The position numbers and the translations under genes are program-made. Below, piece by piece: positions 37,312 to 45,735 of a DNA stretch of 64,000 bases (the first letter of the stretch is position 1; the number at the start of each line of letters is the position of its first letter). The notes beneath the pieces are model-generated. The model did no database searches and had not been told where the DNA came from. It worked only from the letters and a program-made list of their open reading frames with translations. The stretch is from contig PLYA01000054.1 of assembly GCA_003153315.1 (NCBI GenBank), forward strand, positions 1 through 64,000, in the 5' to 3' direction. Origin of the DNA: Bacteroidota bacterium (GTDB lineage Bacteria; Bacteroidota; Bacteroidia; B-17B0; Aurantibacillaceae).

Positions 37312-38217
37312 TTAATCAATACTTATATAATCCTTCGAGTAGTATACACCTTTGGCTTCTTTCTCTAATTGTAAAATAATATCATTAGCCAAACTACTGG
37401 CACCAAATCGGAACCACTCATTCGTCATCCATTTAGAGCCTAAAGTTTCACTCACCATTACCAAATATTGCAGAGCCCCTTTAGCGGTAGATATACCACC
37501 GGCGGGTTTCATACCAATCATAATTCCGGTTTTGTAATAGTAATCTTTAATGGCTTGCAACATCACCAGGGTAACGGGCATAGTAGCGGCAGGCTGAATT
37601 TTTCCGGTAGATGTTTTTATAAAATCAGCTCCGGCATACATCGCAATATCACTTGCACGACGAACATTATCTAAGGTAGATAGTTCTCCCGTTTCCAAGA
37701 TTACTTTCAGGCGGGCTTTACCACAAGCCTTTTTAATAGACGCAATTTCATCAAACACAAAATTGTAATTACCCTCTAAAAATTCCCCGCGGGATATAAC
37801 CATATCAATTTCATCCGCACCGTTATCAACGGCAAATTTGGTGTCAGCAAGTTTCACCTCTAAAGTAGAATTACCACTTGGAAAAGCCGTTGCTACAGAA
37901 GCCACTTTTACCTTGCTGCCCTTCAAGGCATCTTTAGCTGTTTTTACGTGGGTAGGATACACACACACTGCTGCAACAGTTGGCAGGTTGGGCAGCGAAT
38001 CGGCAACGTGCATAGCTTTATAACACATTTGCCTTACCTTGCCTTCGGTATCTTTACCTTCCAGCGTGGTTAAATCAATCATGTTCAGCGCAAGCTTTAA
38101 ACCTTGCAGTTTGGTCTCCTTTTTAATACTACGGGTATTAAAACGGGCCACCCGCTCCTCAATGCTTACCTGGTCTATGGTTGGCGATTGTCTGAAATTT
38201 GGAATTGTCTTACTCAT
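37312..38217 (-). CDS. deoC: deoxyribose-phosphate aldolase
   Basis: The 301-residue class I aldolase cleaves 2-deoxyribose 5-phosphate into acetaldehyde and glyceraldehyde 3-phosphate. The Schiff-base Lys is K201 in ADFIKTSTGKIQPAA, and GADEIDMVISRGEFLEG and KVILETGELS match the family. It is longer than the 220-260 residues of the short class because of an N-terminal extension of about 40 residues and belongs to the longer DeoC class. First gene of the deoC-aldehyde dehydrogenase(-trmH) operon, with a promoter box 14 bases upstream. Confidence 0.95.
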   Translation of the reverse strand: MSKTIPNFRQSPTIDQVSIEERVARFNTRSIKKETKLQGLKLALNMIDLTTLEGKDTEGKVRQMCYKAMHVADSLPNLPTVAAVCVYPTHVKTAKDALKGSKVKVASVATAFPSGNSTLEVKLADTKFAVDNGADEIDMVISRGEFLEGNYNFVFDEIASIKKACGKARLKVILETGELSTLDNVRRASDIAMYAGADFIKTSTGKIQPAATMPVTLVMLQAIKDYYYKTGIMIGMKPAGGISTAKGALQYLVMVSETLGSKWMTNEWFRFGASSLANDIILQLEKEAKGVYYSKDYISID

Positions 38218-38231
38218 AATTTTAGCGAAAC

Positions 38232-38239
38232 CAAAAGTA
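38232..38239 (-). promoter_or_regulatory. promoter -7 box (TACTTTTG) for deoC
   Basis: Read on the minus strand, TACTTTTG lies 14 bases before the deoC start codon. Confidence 0.55.
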
Positions 38240-38277
38240 ATAATTATTTAGCCACAGATGGTACAGATTTTTGTTTT

Positions 38278-38342
38278 GTCATTGCGAGCGAAGCGTGGCA
38301 ATCTTTTAATTAGGAGATTGTTTCGCTATGCCCGTAATAACG
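38278..38342. repeat. GTCATTGCG palindromic element, copy 3
   Basis: The element begins GTCATTGCGAGCGAAGCG. Its core matches copy 1 almost base for base (GTGGCAATCTTTTAATTAGG), and it ends with a decayed right arm. The rest of the 401-base gap between deoC and the next gene holds array 3a and a 7-bp inverted repeat ACACCTG/CAGGTGT at 38483-38505 followed by TTTTG, a possible weak terminator. Confidence 0.82.
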
Positions 38343-38519
38343 ATAAGAAGAATGAATAGTTTTGTTTTCATGCTATTGTATTTACTACCAAAGATATAAA
38401 TTCCTTTAAATAAGTATCTTTTAAAAAAATAATTTCAACTTGATACAATAAACTAAAATACCTTCCGTTTTACACATATAACACACCTGATAGCGCAACA
38501 GGTGTTTTGTTAAGACCCG

Positions 38520-38582
38520 GACAACCGTATCTCTGCGATAGACAACCGCCTCTTTGTTATAGACAACCGTAACTCAGACTCT
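38520..38582 (+). repeat. 21-bp tandem array 3a (3 units)
   Basis: Three perfect-length 21-base units each begin GACAACCG and end in ATA or a variant. They lie 36 bases upstream of the gene at 38619, between it and the divergent deoC. The unit pattern matches array 3b on the far side of the same gene. Confidence 0.85.
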
Positions 38583-38618
38583 ACAGGTTCTATTAGTAAT
38601 TTCTTAAATTAAAACACC

Positions 38619-39335
38619 ATGAAAAACACCATCATTTGGGTAAAAGCCGCTAAAGATTATCACAATAAAACATCGGAGCAATTGGTGCCTTTTGCTACCG
38701 CATTAATTAACCAACTGGCTATAGATACCGATGTGCCCGTGGGCGGTATGCCTGCACCACTTACAACCGCCACCTATAACACCATGATTGGCGGTTTGAA
38801 TACCGATGTGGTAGCCAGGCAAACCACACGTGCTGCCACGCTTACATCTGATGAGCTGAGCAAAGGAAGCATCCTGTTGCACAATACCGATATACTGATA
38901 AATTATATTGAGAGTACTTGCAACCAAAAGTTTCCGGGCGATGTTGCCCACATAACCACTATTTTTGCCCGTTTTGGACTAAGCCCCGTTGGGAAAGGGC
39001 ATGGGCATAAACATATCTTTAGAATTTTAAGCGTTGCAGGAGGCTCTGCAACAATAGAAGCGCCCGCAGTGGGTGTTGGTGCAACTTATCATTGGAGGCG
39101 GAGCACTGACCAGGTTACCTGGCATCAGGTAAAATCTTCCCACAAAAGCACCATGATTATTAATAACCTGCCGCACGATGTGAGGGTATATTTCCAGTAT
39201 GACTTTTCCCCTCCTGTGGGTAAAGGCGTTTACCCAACCGCAAGCGCCAACGCCGATGATTATCATTGGAGCAGCTCCATATCTGAGGTTATACCCGCAT
39301 CTACCACCACGGGCAATACGCTTAATCCGCTATAA
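38619..39335 (+). CDS. array-linked helical/Fn3-like protein, paralogue 1
   Basis: The 238-residue protein has no signal peptide, membrane segment or catalytic motif. Residues 1-130 look helical (IIWVKAAKDYHNKTSEQLVP, then LTSDELSKGSILLHNTDIL). Residues 130-238 look like a fibronectin-III-type sandwich (ATYHWRRSTDQVTWHQV, LPHDVRVYFQYDFSPPVG) with a Ser/Thr-rich tail. About four in five residues match the gene at 62092 by eye. It is flanked by 21-bp arrays on both sides (3a and 3b). The function is unknown; the build suggests a binding or structural protein. The start ATG follows an A-rich leader, and no clear promoter box was found. Confidence 0.82.
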   Translation: MKNTIIWVKAAKDYHNKTSEQLVPFATALINQLAIDTDVPVGGMPAPLTTATYNTMIGGLNTDVVARQTTRAATLTSDELSKGSILLHNTDILINYIESTCNQKFPGDVAHITTIFARFGLSPVGKGHGHKHIFRILSVAGGSATIEAPAVGVGATYHWRRSTDQVTWHQVKSSHKSTMIINNLPHDVRVYFQYDFSPPVGKGVYPTASANADDYHWSSSISEVIPASTTTGNTLNPL

Positions 39336-39397
39336 ACCATTCGGAATTATGAATGCTGTCCTTCTACAAGCTTGGGATGACAGCTGAATTCGGAATA

Positions 39398-39691
39398 AAC
39401 AACCGTCTTTTACGATTAGACTATTGTTCTTTGCGAATGAACAATCGTTCTTTGCGAATAGACCATTGTTCTTTACGATTAGACAATCGTCCTTTACGAA
39501 TGCATAACCGTTCTTTACGATTAGACTATTGTTCTTTGCGAATACACAACTGTTCCTTGCGAATAGACGGTTGTTCTTTACGAATAAACAATCGTTCCTT
39601 GCAAAAAAACCATCGTTGTTTGCGAATGAACAATTGTTCTTTACGATTAGACTACCGTTCTTAACGAATAGACGGTTGTTTGTATGATAAG
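39398..39691 (+). repeat. 21-bp tandem array 3b (14 units)
   Basis: Fourteen 21-base units follow the array-linked gene. The typical unit begins GACNATCGTTCTTTGCGA or a close variant and ends ATA, TTA or ATG. Positions 2-9 form a dyad-like ACnRYYGT core, including the perfect palindrome CAATTG in one unit. The last unit runs to within 6 bases of the GTTAGGGATTG element. The array is open in one frame with an ATG (repeats of RLDYCSL), but the stop falls inside unit 13, so coding is not supported. Confidence 0.95.
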
Positions 39692-39696
39692 GGCTG

Positions 39697-39839
39697 CGTT
39701 AGGGATTGAAACGAAAATCCTTTTGCGGTAATCGGCAAAAGATTGAAGTGAAAAGCCCGACGGCGAAATGCTTTTTCAGCATTCAGCGAAGCCAAAATAA
39801 AAAACTAAAACGATTGAGCTAAATCGCCGGAACGCCCAA
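39697..39839 (+). repeat. GTTAGGGATTG element, copy B (long form)
   Basis: Begins GCGTTAGGGATTGAAACG, then a hairpin CTTTTGC/GCAAAAG, the conserved ATTGAAGTGAAAAGCCCG, a second hairpin ATGCT/AGCAT, a small CGATT/AATCG stem, and the terminal GGAACGCCCAA. It lies between array 3b and the gcdH promoter, filling the remainder of the 561-base gap. Confidence 0.83.
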
Positions 39840-39869
39840 ACATTTAGCATTAAACATGCAACATTTCCT

Positions 39870-39877
39870 TATATTTG
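39870..39877 (+). promoter_or_regulatory. promoter -7 box (TATATTTG) for gcdH
   Basis: A perfect TAnnTTTG box lies 19 bases before the ATG at 39897. Confidence 0.65.
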
Positions 39878-39896
39878 CGCCGTTAAAAAAACCACT

Positions 39897-41075
39897 ATGG
39901 CTTCAGATAATTTTCAGTTTCACGACTACTATTTGGTAGATGATTTACTAAGTGATGAACACAAACTAATTAGAGAAACTGCCCGTGCCTGGGTAAAAAA
40001 GGCGGTAACCCCTATTGTAGAAGAGGCTTGTCAAACCACCACCTTTCCCAAACAATGGATAAAAGGCCTGGCAGAGATTGGTGCTTTTGGTCCTTATATC
40101 CCTACTGAATATGGTGGTGCCGGTTTAGACCAGATATCATACGGTATTATTATGCAAGAGATTGAGCGTGGTGATAGCGGCTTGCGCTCTACCGCATCGG
40201 TACAAAGCTCGTTGGTGATGTACCCTATTTTTACGTATGGAACCGAAGAACAAAAACGTAAGTACTTACCTAAATTAGCTGTCGGAGATATGATGGGTTG
40301 CTTTGGATTGACGGAGCCCGACCATGGTTCTAATCCAAATGGAATGATTACCAACTTTAAAGATAAAGGAGATTATGTGTTGCTGAATGGTGCTAAAATG
40401 TGGATTAGCAACGCACCCTTTGCCGATATTGCTGTTGTGTGGGCAAAAGATGAAGCAGGCGATATACGCGGACTGATTGTAGAACGCGGCATGGAAGGCT
40501 TTACAACGCCCGAAACACATGGCAAATGGAGCTTACGTGCCAGTGCCACCGGAGAGTTAGTATTTGATAACGTGAAGGTTCCTAAAGCAAATTTATTTCC
40601 AACCATCAAAGGATTAAAAGGTCCGTTGGGTTGTTTAAACTCTGCGCGCTATGGCATTGCATGGGGTGTTATTGGTGCCGCTTTAGATTGCTACGATAGT
40701 GCTTTGCGTTACAGCAAAGAGCGTGTGCAGTTTGGCCGACCTATTGGCGGTTTCCAATTAACCCAAAAAAAATTAGCCGAAATGATTACCGAAATTACCA
40801 AAGCACAACTATTGGTTTGGCGCTTGGGTGTGTTGAAAAACGAACATCGTGCTACGCCTCAGCAAATATCGATGGCTAAACGCAATAACGTAAACATGGC
40901 TTTGCAAATTGCGAGAGAAGCTCGTCAAATACATGGTGGTATGGGCATTACAGGAGAATTTCCTATTATGCGACACATGATGAATTTAGAAAGTGTAATT
41001 ACTTACGAAGGCACACACGATATACATTTATTAATTACAGGACAGGATATTACAGGTCTTAACGCTTTTGTTTAA
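39897..41075 (+). CDS. gcdH: acyl-CoA dehydrogenase, glutaryl-CoA dehydrogenase type
   Basis: The 392-residue flavoprotein has SVQSSLVMYPI in the substrate-side region, CFGLTEPDHGSNPNGM (flavin loop), KMWISNAPFADI, RYGIAWGVIGAALDCYDSAL, and the catalytic Glu in ITYEGTHDIHLLITG. These match glutaryl-CoA dehydrogenase, which oxidises and decarboxylates glutaryl-CoA to crotonyl-CoA in lysine/tryptophan breakdown, better than other acyl-CoA dehydrogenases. It is followed after 6 bases by a biotin-carrier gene. Confidence 0.9.
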   Translation: MASDNFQFHDYYLVDDLLSDEHKLIRETARAWVKKAVTPIVEEACQTTTFPKQWIKGLAEIGAFGPYIPTEYGGAGLDQISYGIIMQEIERGDSGLRSTASVQSSLVMYPIFTYGTEEQKRKYLPKLAVGDMMGCFGLTEPDHGSNPNGMITNFKDKGDYVLLNGAKMWISNAPFADIAVVWAKDEAGDIRGLIVERGMEGFTTPETHGKWSLRASATGELVFDNVKVPKANLFPTIKGLKGPLGCLNSARYGIAWGVIGAALDCYDSALRYSKERVQFGRPIGGFQLTQKKLAEMITEITKAQLLVWRLGVLKNEHRATPQQISMAKRNNVNMALQIAREARQIHGGMGITGEFPIMRHMMNLESVITYEGTHDIHLLITGQDITGLNAFV

Positions 41076-41081
41076 ACCAAC

Positions 41082-41579
41082 ATGTATAAAGTAAACGTAG
41101 ATAATAAATTCAATTTCAATTTCGAAAAAACGCAAGGAGTATGGCAGTTAGAAGGCAAGGATTTTGCTTTTGACATGATTGAAATCAATCAAAGAACCTT
41201 TCATGTGTTGAAAGACAACAAATCGTACAACGTTGAAATTGTAAATCATAACCCAACCGAAAAAACCCTTCAGATAAAAGTAAACCAAACTACCTACAAC
41301 CTTAGCGTAAAAGATAAGTATGATGCCCTTTTGCATGAATTGGGTTTAGATAAAGCTATGTCTAAGAAATTAGCCAACATTAAAGCGCCCATGCCCGGTA
41401 TGGTATTAAATATATTGGTAGAAGAAGGACAGGATGTGAAAAAAGGAGATGCTTTGATAATTTTAGAGGCTATGAAAATGGAGAATATTTTAAAATCTCC
41501 TGCGGATGGCAAAGTGAAAAAGGTGGCTGTTAAGAAAGGTATAGCTGTTGAGAAAGGTCAGATACTGATTGAGTTCTAA
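41082..41579 (+). CDS. biotin/lipoyl-carrier protein of an acyl-CoA carboxylase
   Basis: In this 165-residue protein the last 75 residues form a biotinyl domain with the carrier Lys in ILEAMKMENIL and the preceding IKAPMPGMVLNILVEEGQDVKKGD. The first 80 residues are a beta-rich linker domain. It resembles the carrier subunits of propionyl/methylcrotonyl-type carboxylases rather than the short AccB of fatty acid synthesis, which is encoded separately at 54556. Its carboxylase partners are not in the window. Possibly cotranscribed with gcdH. Confidence 0.88.
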   Translation: MYKVNVDNKFNFNFEKTQGVWQLEGKDFAFDMIEINQRTFHVLKDNKSYNVEIVNHNPTEKTLQIKVNQTTYNLSVKDKYDALLHELGLDKAMSKKLANIKAPMPGMVLNILVEEGQDVKKGDALIILEAMKMENILKSPADGKVKKVAVKKGIAVEKGQILIEF

Positions 41580-41582
41580 TAA

Positions 41583-41987
41583 ATGCCTTCGCTTATTTTA
41601 TTGAGAGGATTGCCCGGCAGCGGAAAAACAACCTTGGCCAATCTTTTAAGCGAAGAAGGTAAATACCCCATTCATTCTATCGATTCTTATTTTACGGATT
41701 CAAAAACAGGAACATATAATTTTGAATTTGATAAGAACCACCTTGCTTACAAACAATGCGAAGAGCAAACTGAGCAAAGCATACAACAAGGCATCGAAAA
41801 GATATTTATAGATAATACATTTACTATAGAGTGGGAGTTGGAGCCCTATTTTAAACTGGCTTCGAAATACGGGTACAGCATATTTGTTCTTACAGTTGAG
41901 AACAGACACGGCGGTAAGAACATACATCATATTAGCGAGGATCAGATACAAAAGATGGCTGCTAAGTATAAGGTAGTATTGTATTAG
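41583..41987 (+). CDS. P-loop kinase-like NTPase, AAA_33/N4BP2L1-like
   Basis: The 134-residue protein begins MPSLILLRGLPGSGKTTLAN, a Walker A loop, followed by HSIDSYFTD and KIFIDNTFTIEWELEPYF (the Walker B-like Asp region). The C-terminal NRHGGKNIHHISEDQI is typical of small P-loop kinases. The substrate is unknown; family members phosphorylate polynucleotides or small molecules. It starts 3 bases after the biotin-carrier stop and converges with aroK. Confidence 0.85.
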   Translation: MPSLILLRGLPGSGKTTLANLLSEEGKYPIHSIDSYFTDSKTGTYNFEFDKNHLAYKQCEEQTEQSIQQGIEKIFIDNTFTIEWELEPYFKLASKYGYSIFVLTVENRHGGKNIHHISEDQIQKMAAKYKVVLY

Positions 41988-41990
41988 GCT

Positions 41991-42509
41991 TTAACCCTTT
42001 TGAATATAGCTAAAGATTTCCTCAACAATATCTTTTTTACTTCTGGTCTTAGTGTCAATCTTTTGATGCGCCTTCAAGTAAAAAGGTTCTCTTTCTTTTA
42101 CTAATTGAGAGATTTTATCCCTTAGTTCATCTTCATTTAACCCTGCAAATAAAGGGCGCTTTGTAACACCTCTTATAATCCTTGAAATAATTACATAATC
42201 AGGGGCATTTATATAAAAAACCATACCTGAGGAAAGTATTACATCCATGTTATTATAAAAGCAGGGCGTTCCACCACCCAATGAAAGAATGGTGTTTTCT
42301 TTTGTCTGAGAAACTTCTTTAAGGTATTTGCTTTCTGTTTCTCTGAAGTAAGACTCTCCCTTTTCCCGAAACAATTGTTGAATGCTTATTTCTTCTTTAG
42401 CAGAAATAACCTCATCTAAATCAAGAAAAGTGAAGTTTGCTTTTTTTGCTAATTGTTTTCCTATGCTGGTCTTTCCGGCAGCAGGCATACCAATTAAATA
42501 AACCATCAT
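41991..42509 (-). CDS. aroK: shikimate kinase
   Basis: The 172-residue enzyme phosphorylates shikimate in the chorismate pathway. The P-loop is GMPAAGKTSIGKQ, FLDLDEVI carries the shikimate-binding Asp, FREKGESYFRETESKYL has the substrate Arg, and LSLGGGTPCFYNN is the GGG loop. The lid arginine lies in TKRPLFAG. Overlaps the upstream DUF983 gene by 4 bases. Confidence 0.95.
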   Translation of the reverse strand: MMVYLIGMPAAGKTSIGKQLAKKANFTFLDLDEVISAKEEISIQQLFREKGESYFRETESKYLKEVSQTKENTILSLGGGTPCFYNNMDVILSSGMVFYINAPDYVIISRIIRGVTKRPLFAGLNEDELRDKISQLVKEREPFYLKAHQKIDTKTRSKKDIVEEIFSYIQKG

Positions 42510-42889
42510 GCTTTATCGACGGCTTTTGTTTTATCGTATTTTATAAAAAGGTTTATCCATATTATGCGTGCCTTTCTAAAAATAATAGTCCATAGTAGTA
42601 AAAGCGAACCAACAAACAACGCTAAAAAGACCGTGGTCCCCCAACTGAAAATAACATTGCTTAACACAAACAAGGCAACACCCAGTGCAATATCCAAAGC
42701 ATAACTAACATACATGGCACCATAATAAAAACCATTCTCGGGCATATAACTGCCATGGCATACAGGGCAATGCTCATGCTGCTTATCAAAAGTTGAAGGG
42801 TTATATGGGTTGTTGCTCAGAAAGAAATCTCCCTCATGACAATAAGGGCATTTATTATGTAAAATGCTATATAATTTTGTCTGTTTCAT
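42506..42889 (-). CDS. DUF983 membrane protein with CxxC pairs
   Basis: From the ATG at 42889 it has 127 residues, beginning MKQTKLYSIL. Two zinc-ribbon-like pairs, KCPYCHEGD and HCPVCHGSY, precede two or three membrane helices (about 55-105), matching DUF983. Function unknown. The frame extends upstream into the preceding gene, but this Met begins the homology and leaves an 11-base gap. Coupled to aroK by a 4-base overlap. Confidence 0.88.
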   Translation of the reverse strand: MKQTKLYSILHNKCPYCHEGDFFLSNNPYNPSTFDKQHEHCPVCHGSYMPENGFYYGAMYVSYALDIALGVALFVLSNVIFSWGTTVFLALFVGSLLLLWTIIFRKARIIWINLFIKYDKTKAVDKA

Positions 42890-42900
42890 AATCTTAAAAT

Positions 42901-44304
42901 TTAAGCATTTGCACAAGTAACAGCATAAGCCTCAGCCGGAATAGCTGTTTTTGCAATGGCTCCAAAACCACCTGCAACATCAATCAGGTTTTTATACCCT
43001 TTAGCTTTTAAGATAGATGCTGCAATCATACTGCGATATCCTCCTGCACAATGTATATAGTAGTTCTTATTCTTATCTAAAGTATCCTGCCAATCCCTTA
43101 TAAAGTCAAGAGCCTGATGACTTACTTTGTTTAAATGTTTGGCATTATATTCACCCGGTTTACGAACATCTAACACGGTAGTATCTTCCTTATCATATAC
43201 CTTTGAAAACTCCTCTGCACTGACAGAGGTAATTGTATCTACATGTTTGCCCGCTTGTTTCCAAGTATCAAAACCACCTTGTAAATAACCTAAGCAATTA
43301 TCATACCCCACACGAGATAAACGCATAACCGTTTCTTCTTCTTTACCTTGGGGAGTAACTAAAATAATAGGTTGTTTTAAATCAGTAATGATGGCACCAA
43401 CCCATGGAGCAAATTGCCCATCTATACCAATAAACAAGGCATTGGGTATATGCCCCTGTGCAAATTCGTTTGATTTACGCACATCTAATACCAAGGCACC
43501 ATTCTTTATATGATTTTCAAAATCAGTTACTGATAAAGGCTTGTTTCCCTTTTGCATTACTTCATCAAAAGAATGATAACCATCTTTATTTAAAGCAGCA
43601 TTTTTAGCAAAGTATTGCGGTGGTGGCAAAATGCCAGTGGTTAATTCTTTAATAAACTCTGGTTTAGAAATATTTGCAAGCGCATAGTTTGCTTTCTTTT
43701 GATTGCCCAGTGTATCAAAAGTTTCTTTACTCATGTTTTTACCACAGGCAGAACCGGCACCATGCGCAGGATAAACCAATACCTCATCAGGCAATGTCAT
43801 GATTTTGTTTCGTAAAGAATCAAACAACATACCGGCTAAATCCTCCTGTGTAAGGTCAGATTTAATAGCCAAATCAGGGCGACCAACATCTCCGATAAAC
43901 AAGGTATCTCCGGTAAAAATGCAATGTGGTTTTTTGTTTTCATCTAACAATAAATAGGTAGTAGATTCTAAAGTGTGTCCGGGAGTATGCAACACCTTAA
44001 TGGTAAGTTTACCTACTTTAAACTCTTCATTATCTTTTGCAATATGGCTTTTATAAGATGTTTGTGCTTCTGGACCATACACTATTTGTGCATTGGTTTT
44101 ATTAGCTAAATCAACATGACCTGAAACAAAATCAGCATGAAAATGCGTTTCAAAAATATACTTTAAAGTAACTTTATTTTGTACAAGCAGGTTTAGGTAT
44201 GGCTGTGTTTCTCTCAATGGGTCTATAATAGCAGCTTCTCCCTCGCTCATAATAAAATAAGCGCCTTGCGCTAAGCACTGTGTATATAATTGCTGTACTA
44301 ACAT
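42901..44304 (-). CDS. MBL-fold hydrolase with two rhodanese domains
   Basis: The 467-residue protein has an N-terminal persulfide-dioxygenase-like metallo-beta-lactamase domain with ETHFHADFVSGH, HTPGHTLES and FTGDTLFIGDVGRPDL. Two rhodanese domains follow at about 260-360 and 370-467. The first has no Cys in its active loop (ILVTPQGKEEET); the second has YIHCAGGYRS and should be active. The arrangement suits glutathione-persulfide or sulfane-sulfur oxidation. It has its own promoter box on the minus strand. Confidence 0.93.
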   Translation of the reverse strand: MLVQQLYTQCLAQGAYFIMSEGEAAIIDPLRETQPYLNLLVQNKVTLKYIFETHFHADFVSGHVDLANKTNAQIVYGPEAQTSYKSHIAKDNEEFKVGKLTIKVLHTPGHTLESTTYLLLDENKKPHCIFTGDTLFIGDVGRPDLAIKSDLTQEDLAGMLFDSLRNKIMTLPDEVLVYPAHGAGSACGKNMSKETFDTLGNQKKANYALANISKPEFIKELTTGILPPPQYFAKNAALNKDGYHSFDEVMQKGNKPLSVTDFENHIKNGALVLDVRKSNEFAQGHIPNALFIGIDGQFAPWVGAIITDLKQPIILVTPQGKEEETVMRLSRVGYDNCLGYLQGGFDTWKQAGKHVDTITSVSAEEFSKVYDKEDTTVLDVRKPGEYNAKHLNKVSHQALDFIRDWQDTLDKNKNYYIHCAGGYRSMIAASILKAKGYKNLIDVAGGFGAIAKTAIPAEAYAVTCANA

Positions 44305-44319
44305 GGAGTAATTTTAATA

Positions 44320-44327
44320 CAAAGTTA
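44320..44327 (-). promoter_or_regulatory. promoter -7 box (TAACTTTG) for the MBL-rhodanese gene
   Basis: On the minus strand TAACTTTG lies 15 bases before the start codon at 44304. Confidence 0.6.
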
Positions 44328-44382
44328 CTACTAAAATGAAGGATTATGAATGAAAAATTAAGAGATTTTTACCCTGTTTTTA

Positions 44383-45729
44383 TTAAGGGTTGGCTTGCTT
44401 CCAATTACGGTGAAAAGCGCAACCTTTGTACTCATCATCTATACGAACGTAAATAGACCTAAGTTTTTTATTGACCCAAGTATCTACCGTAGTTTTTTGT
44501 TTATATGCCTGTGCCATATTCTGTAGTCGCTGGTAATCATCCTTTAAGTTGGCTTTATGTGGCTCTGTTCGGCTTTTTAAATATATTATTCTGAATGATG
44601 GTTTATCAGCAGCTTGATCTAACATCGGTTTACTTATATCTCCTACCTGCATTTTATCAAGCATAAACACTAATTTTTCATCTTTACCAAGCTCTTCAAT
44701 TTCAAAACGTGTACTTCCCGCAGCCGTATTTTGTATAGCACCGCAATTGTTTTTTGTGTCTTTATCATCACTATATTTTGCACAGGCATTACAAAAAGTT
44801 AGCCTGCCATCTTGTATCTTTTGGTAAATAGTATCTAAAGAAGTTTTAGCATCTGTAATATCCTGAGGAGACACTTTTGCTGTAACCAAAATATGGCGTA
44901 CATCTACCAACTCTCCTCTACGCGCAATAAGTTCTATAAAATGAAACCCGAAAGAAGATTCAAAAATTTCAGATATTTCTCCGGGTTTTAATCTAAAAGC
45001 AACTGCTTCAAACTCAGGCACAAATGCTCCGCGTGCAATACCATCATAACGCCCTCCCGTTTTAGCAGAACCAGGATCTTCTGTATAAAGTGATGCCATT
45101 GCAGCCATGCTCATCTCCCCACTTATAACACGTTGTCGGTATCCCTCCAGTTTTTCTCGGGCAGCCTTTTTCGCTTCATCAGTTACGGAAGGTCTTTTTA
45201 CTAACTGGCATATTTCAACCTCGGTATTAATAAGAGGCAGACTATCCGAGGGGATTGAATTATAATAGGTACGTATATCAGCAGGAGACACTTTAATTTC
45301 ACTTACCACTTTGTTTTGCATTTGCTGAGCTACCAATATATTTCTGATGTCATCGCGCATTTCTTCTTTGTATTGCTTAACGGTTTTTCCATAAAAGGCT
45401 TCAAATTTTTCTTCAGAACCAAATTGCCCTAAATAGTAATTCATACGCCTGTCCATCTCTCCGTCAACTTGCTCTTCTTTAACATGTATGCTATCCTTAT
45501 CTGCCTGAGCCAATAATAACTTTTGATATAATAATTCGTCAAACATGCTACAGCGTAATGAATCGGTAATTTTCATGCCATTAGCAGTAGCTCCTTTAAG
45601 TTCTCTTTCTAACTCAGAGCGCAATACAATATACTTACCCACCACAGCAATGGTTTTATCAATATTTTGCTGAGCAAAGGAAACTAAAGACAATTGCAGA
45701 AAAACTATATAGATAAAACACTTCTTCAT
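44383..45729 (-). CDS. SurA-like periplasmic peptidyl-prolyl isomerase
   Basis: The 448-residue protein has a signal peptide (MKKCFIYIVFLQLSLVSFAQ), a SurA-type N-terminal chaperone region to about 170 (VVGKYIVLRSELERELKG), and two parvulin domains. One shows VKRPSVTDEAKKAAREKL ... YTEDPGSAKTGGRYDGIARG, the other DVRHILVTAKVSP. It assists folding of outer-membrane proteins. Starts 6 bases after the neighbouring lipoprotein gene's stop, so the two are one operon. Confidence 0.92.
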   Translation of the reverse strand: MKKCFIYIVFLQLSLVSFAQQNIDKTIAVVGKYIVLRSELERELKGATANGMKITDSLRCSMFDELLYQKLLLAQADKDSIHVKEEQVDGEMDRRMNYYLGQFGSEEKFEAFYGKTVKQYKEEMRDDIRNILVAQQMQNKVVSEIKVSPADIRTYYNSIPSDSLPLINTEVEICQLVKRPSVTDEAKKAAREKLEGYRQRVISGEMSMAAMASLYTEDPGSAKTGGRYDGIARGAFVPEFEAVAFRLKPGEISEIFESSFGFHFIELIARRGELVDVRHILVTAKVSPQDITDAKTSLDTIYQKIQDGRLTFCNACAKYSDDKDTKNNCGAIQNTAAGSTRFEIEELGKDEKLVFMLDKMQVGDISKPMLDQAADKPSFRIIYLKSRTEPHKANLKDDYQRLQNMAQAYKQKTTVDTWVNKKLRSIYVRIDDEYKGCAFHRNWKQANP

Positions 45730-45735
45730 TAAGAA

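Noticed and set aside
39353-39664. Open frame of 103 codons with repeats of RLDYCSL
   Set aside because: It is array 3b read in one frame. The frame stops inside unit 13 while the repeat continues, so the DNA repeat, not a peptide, is the conserved object.
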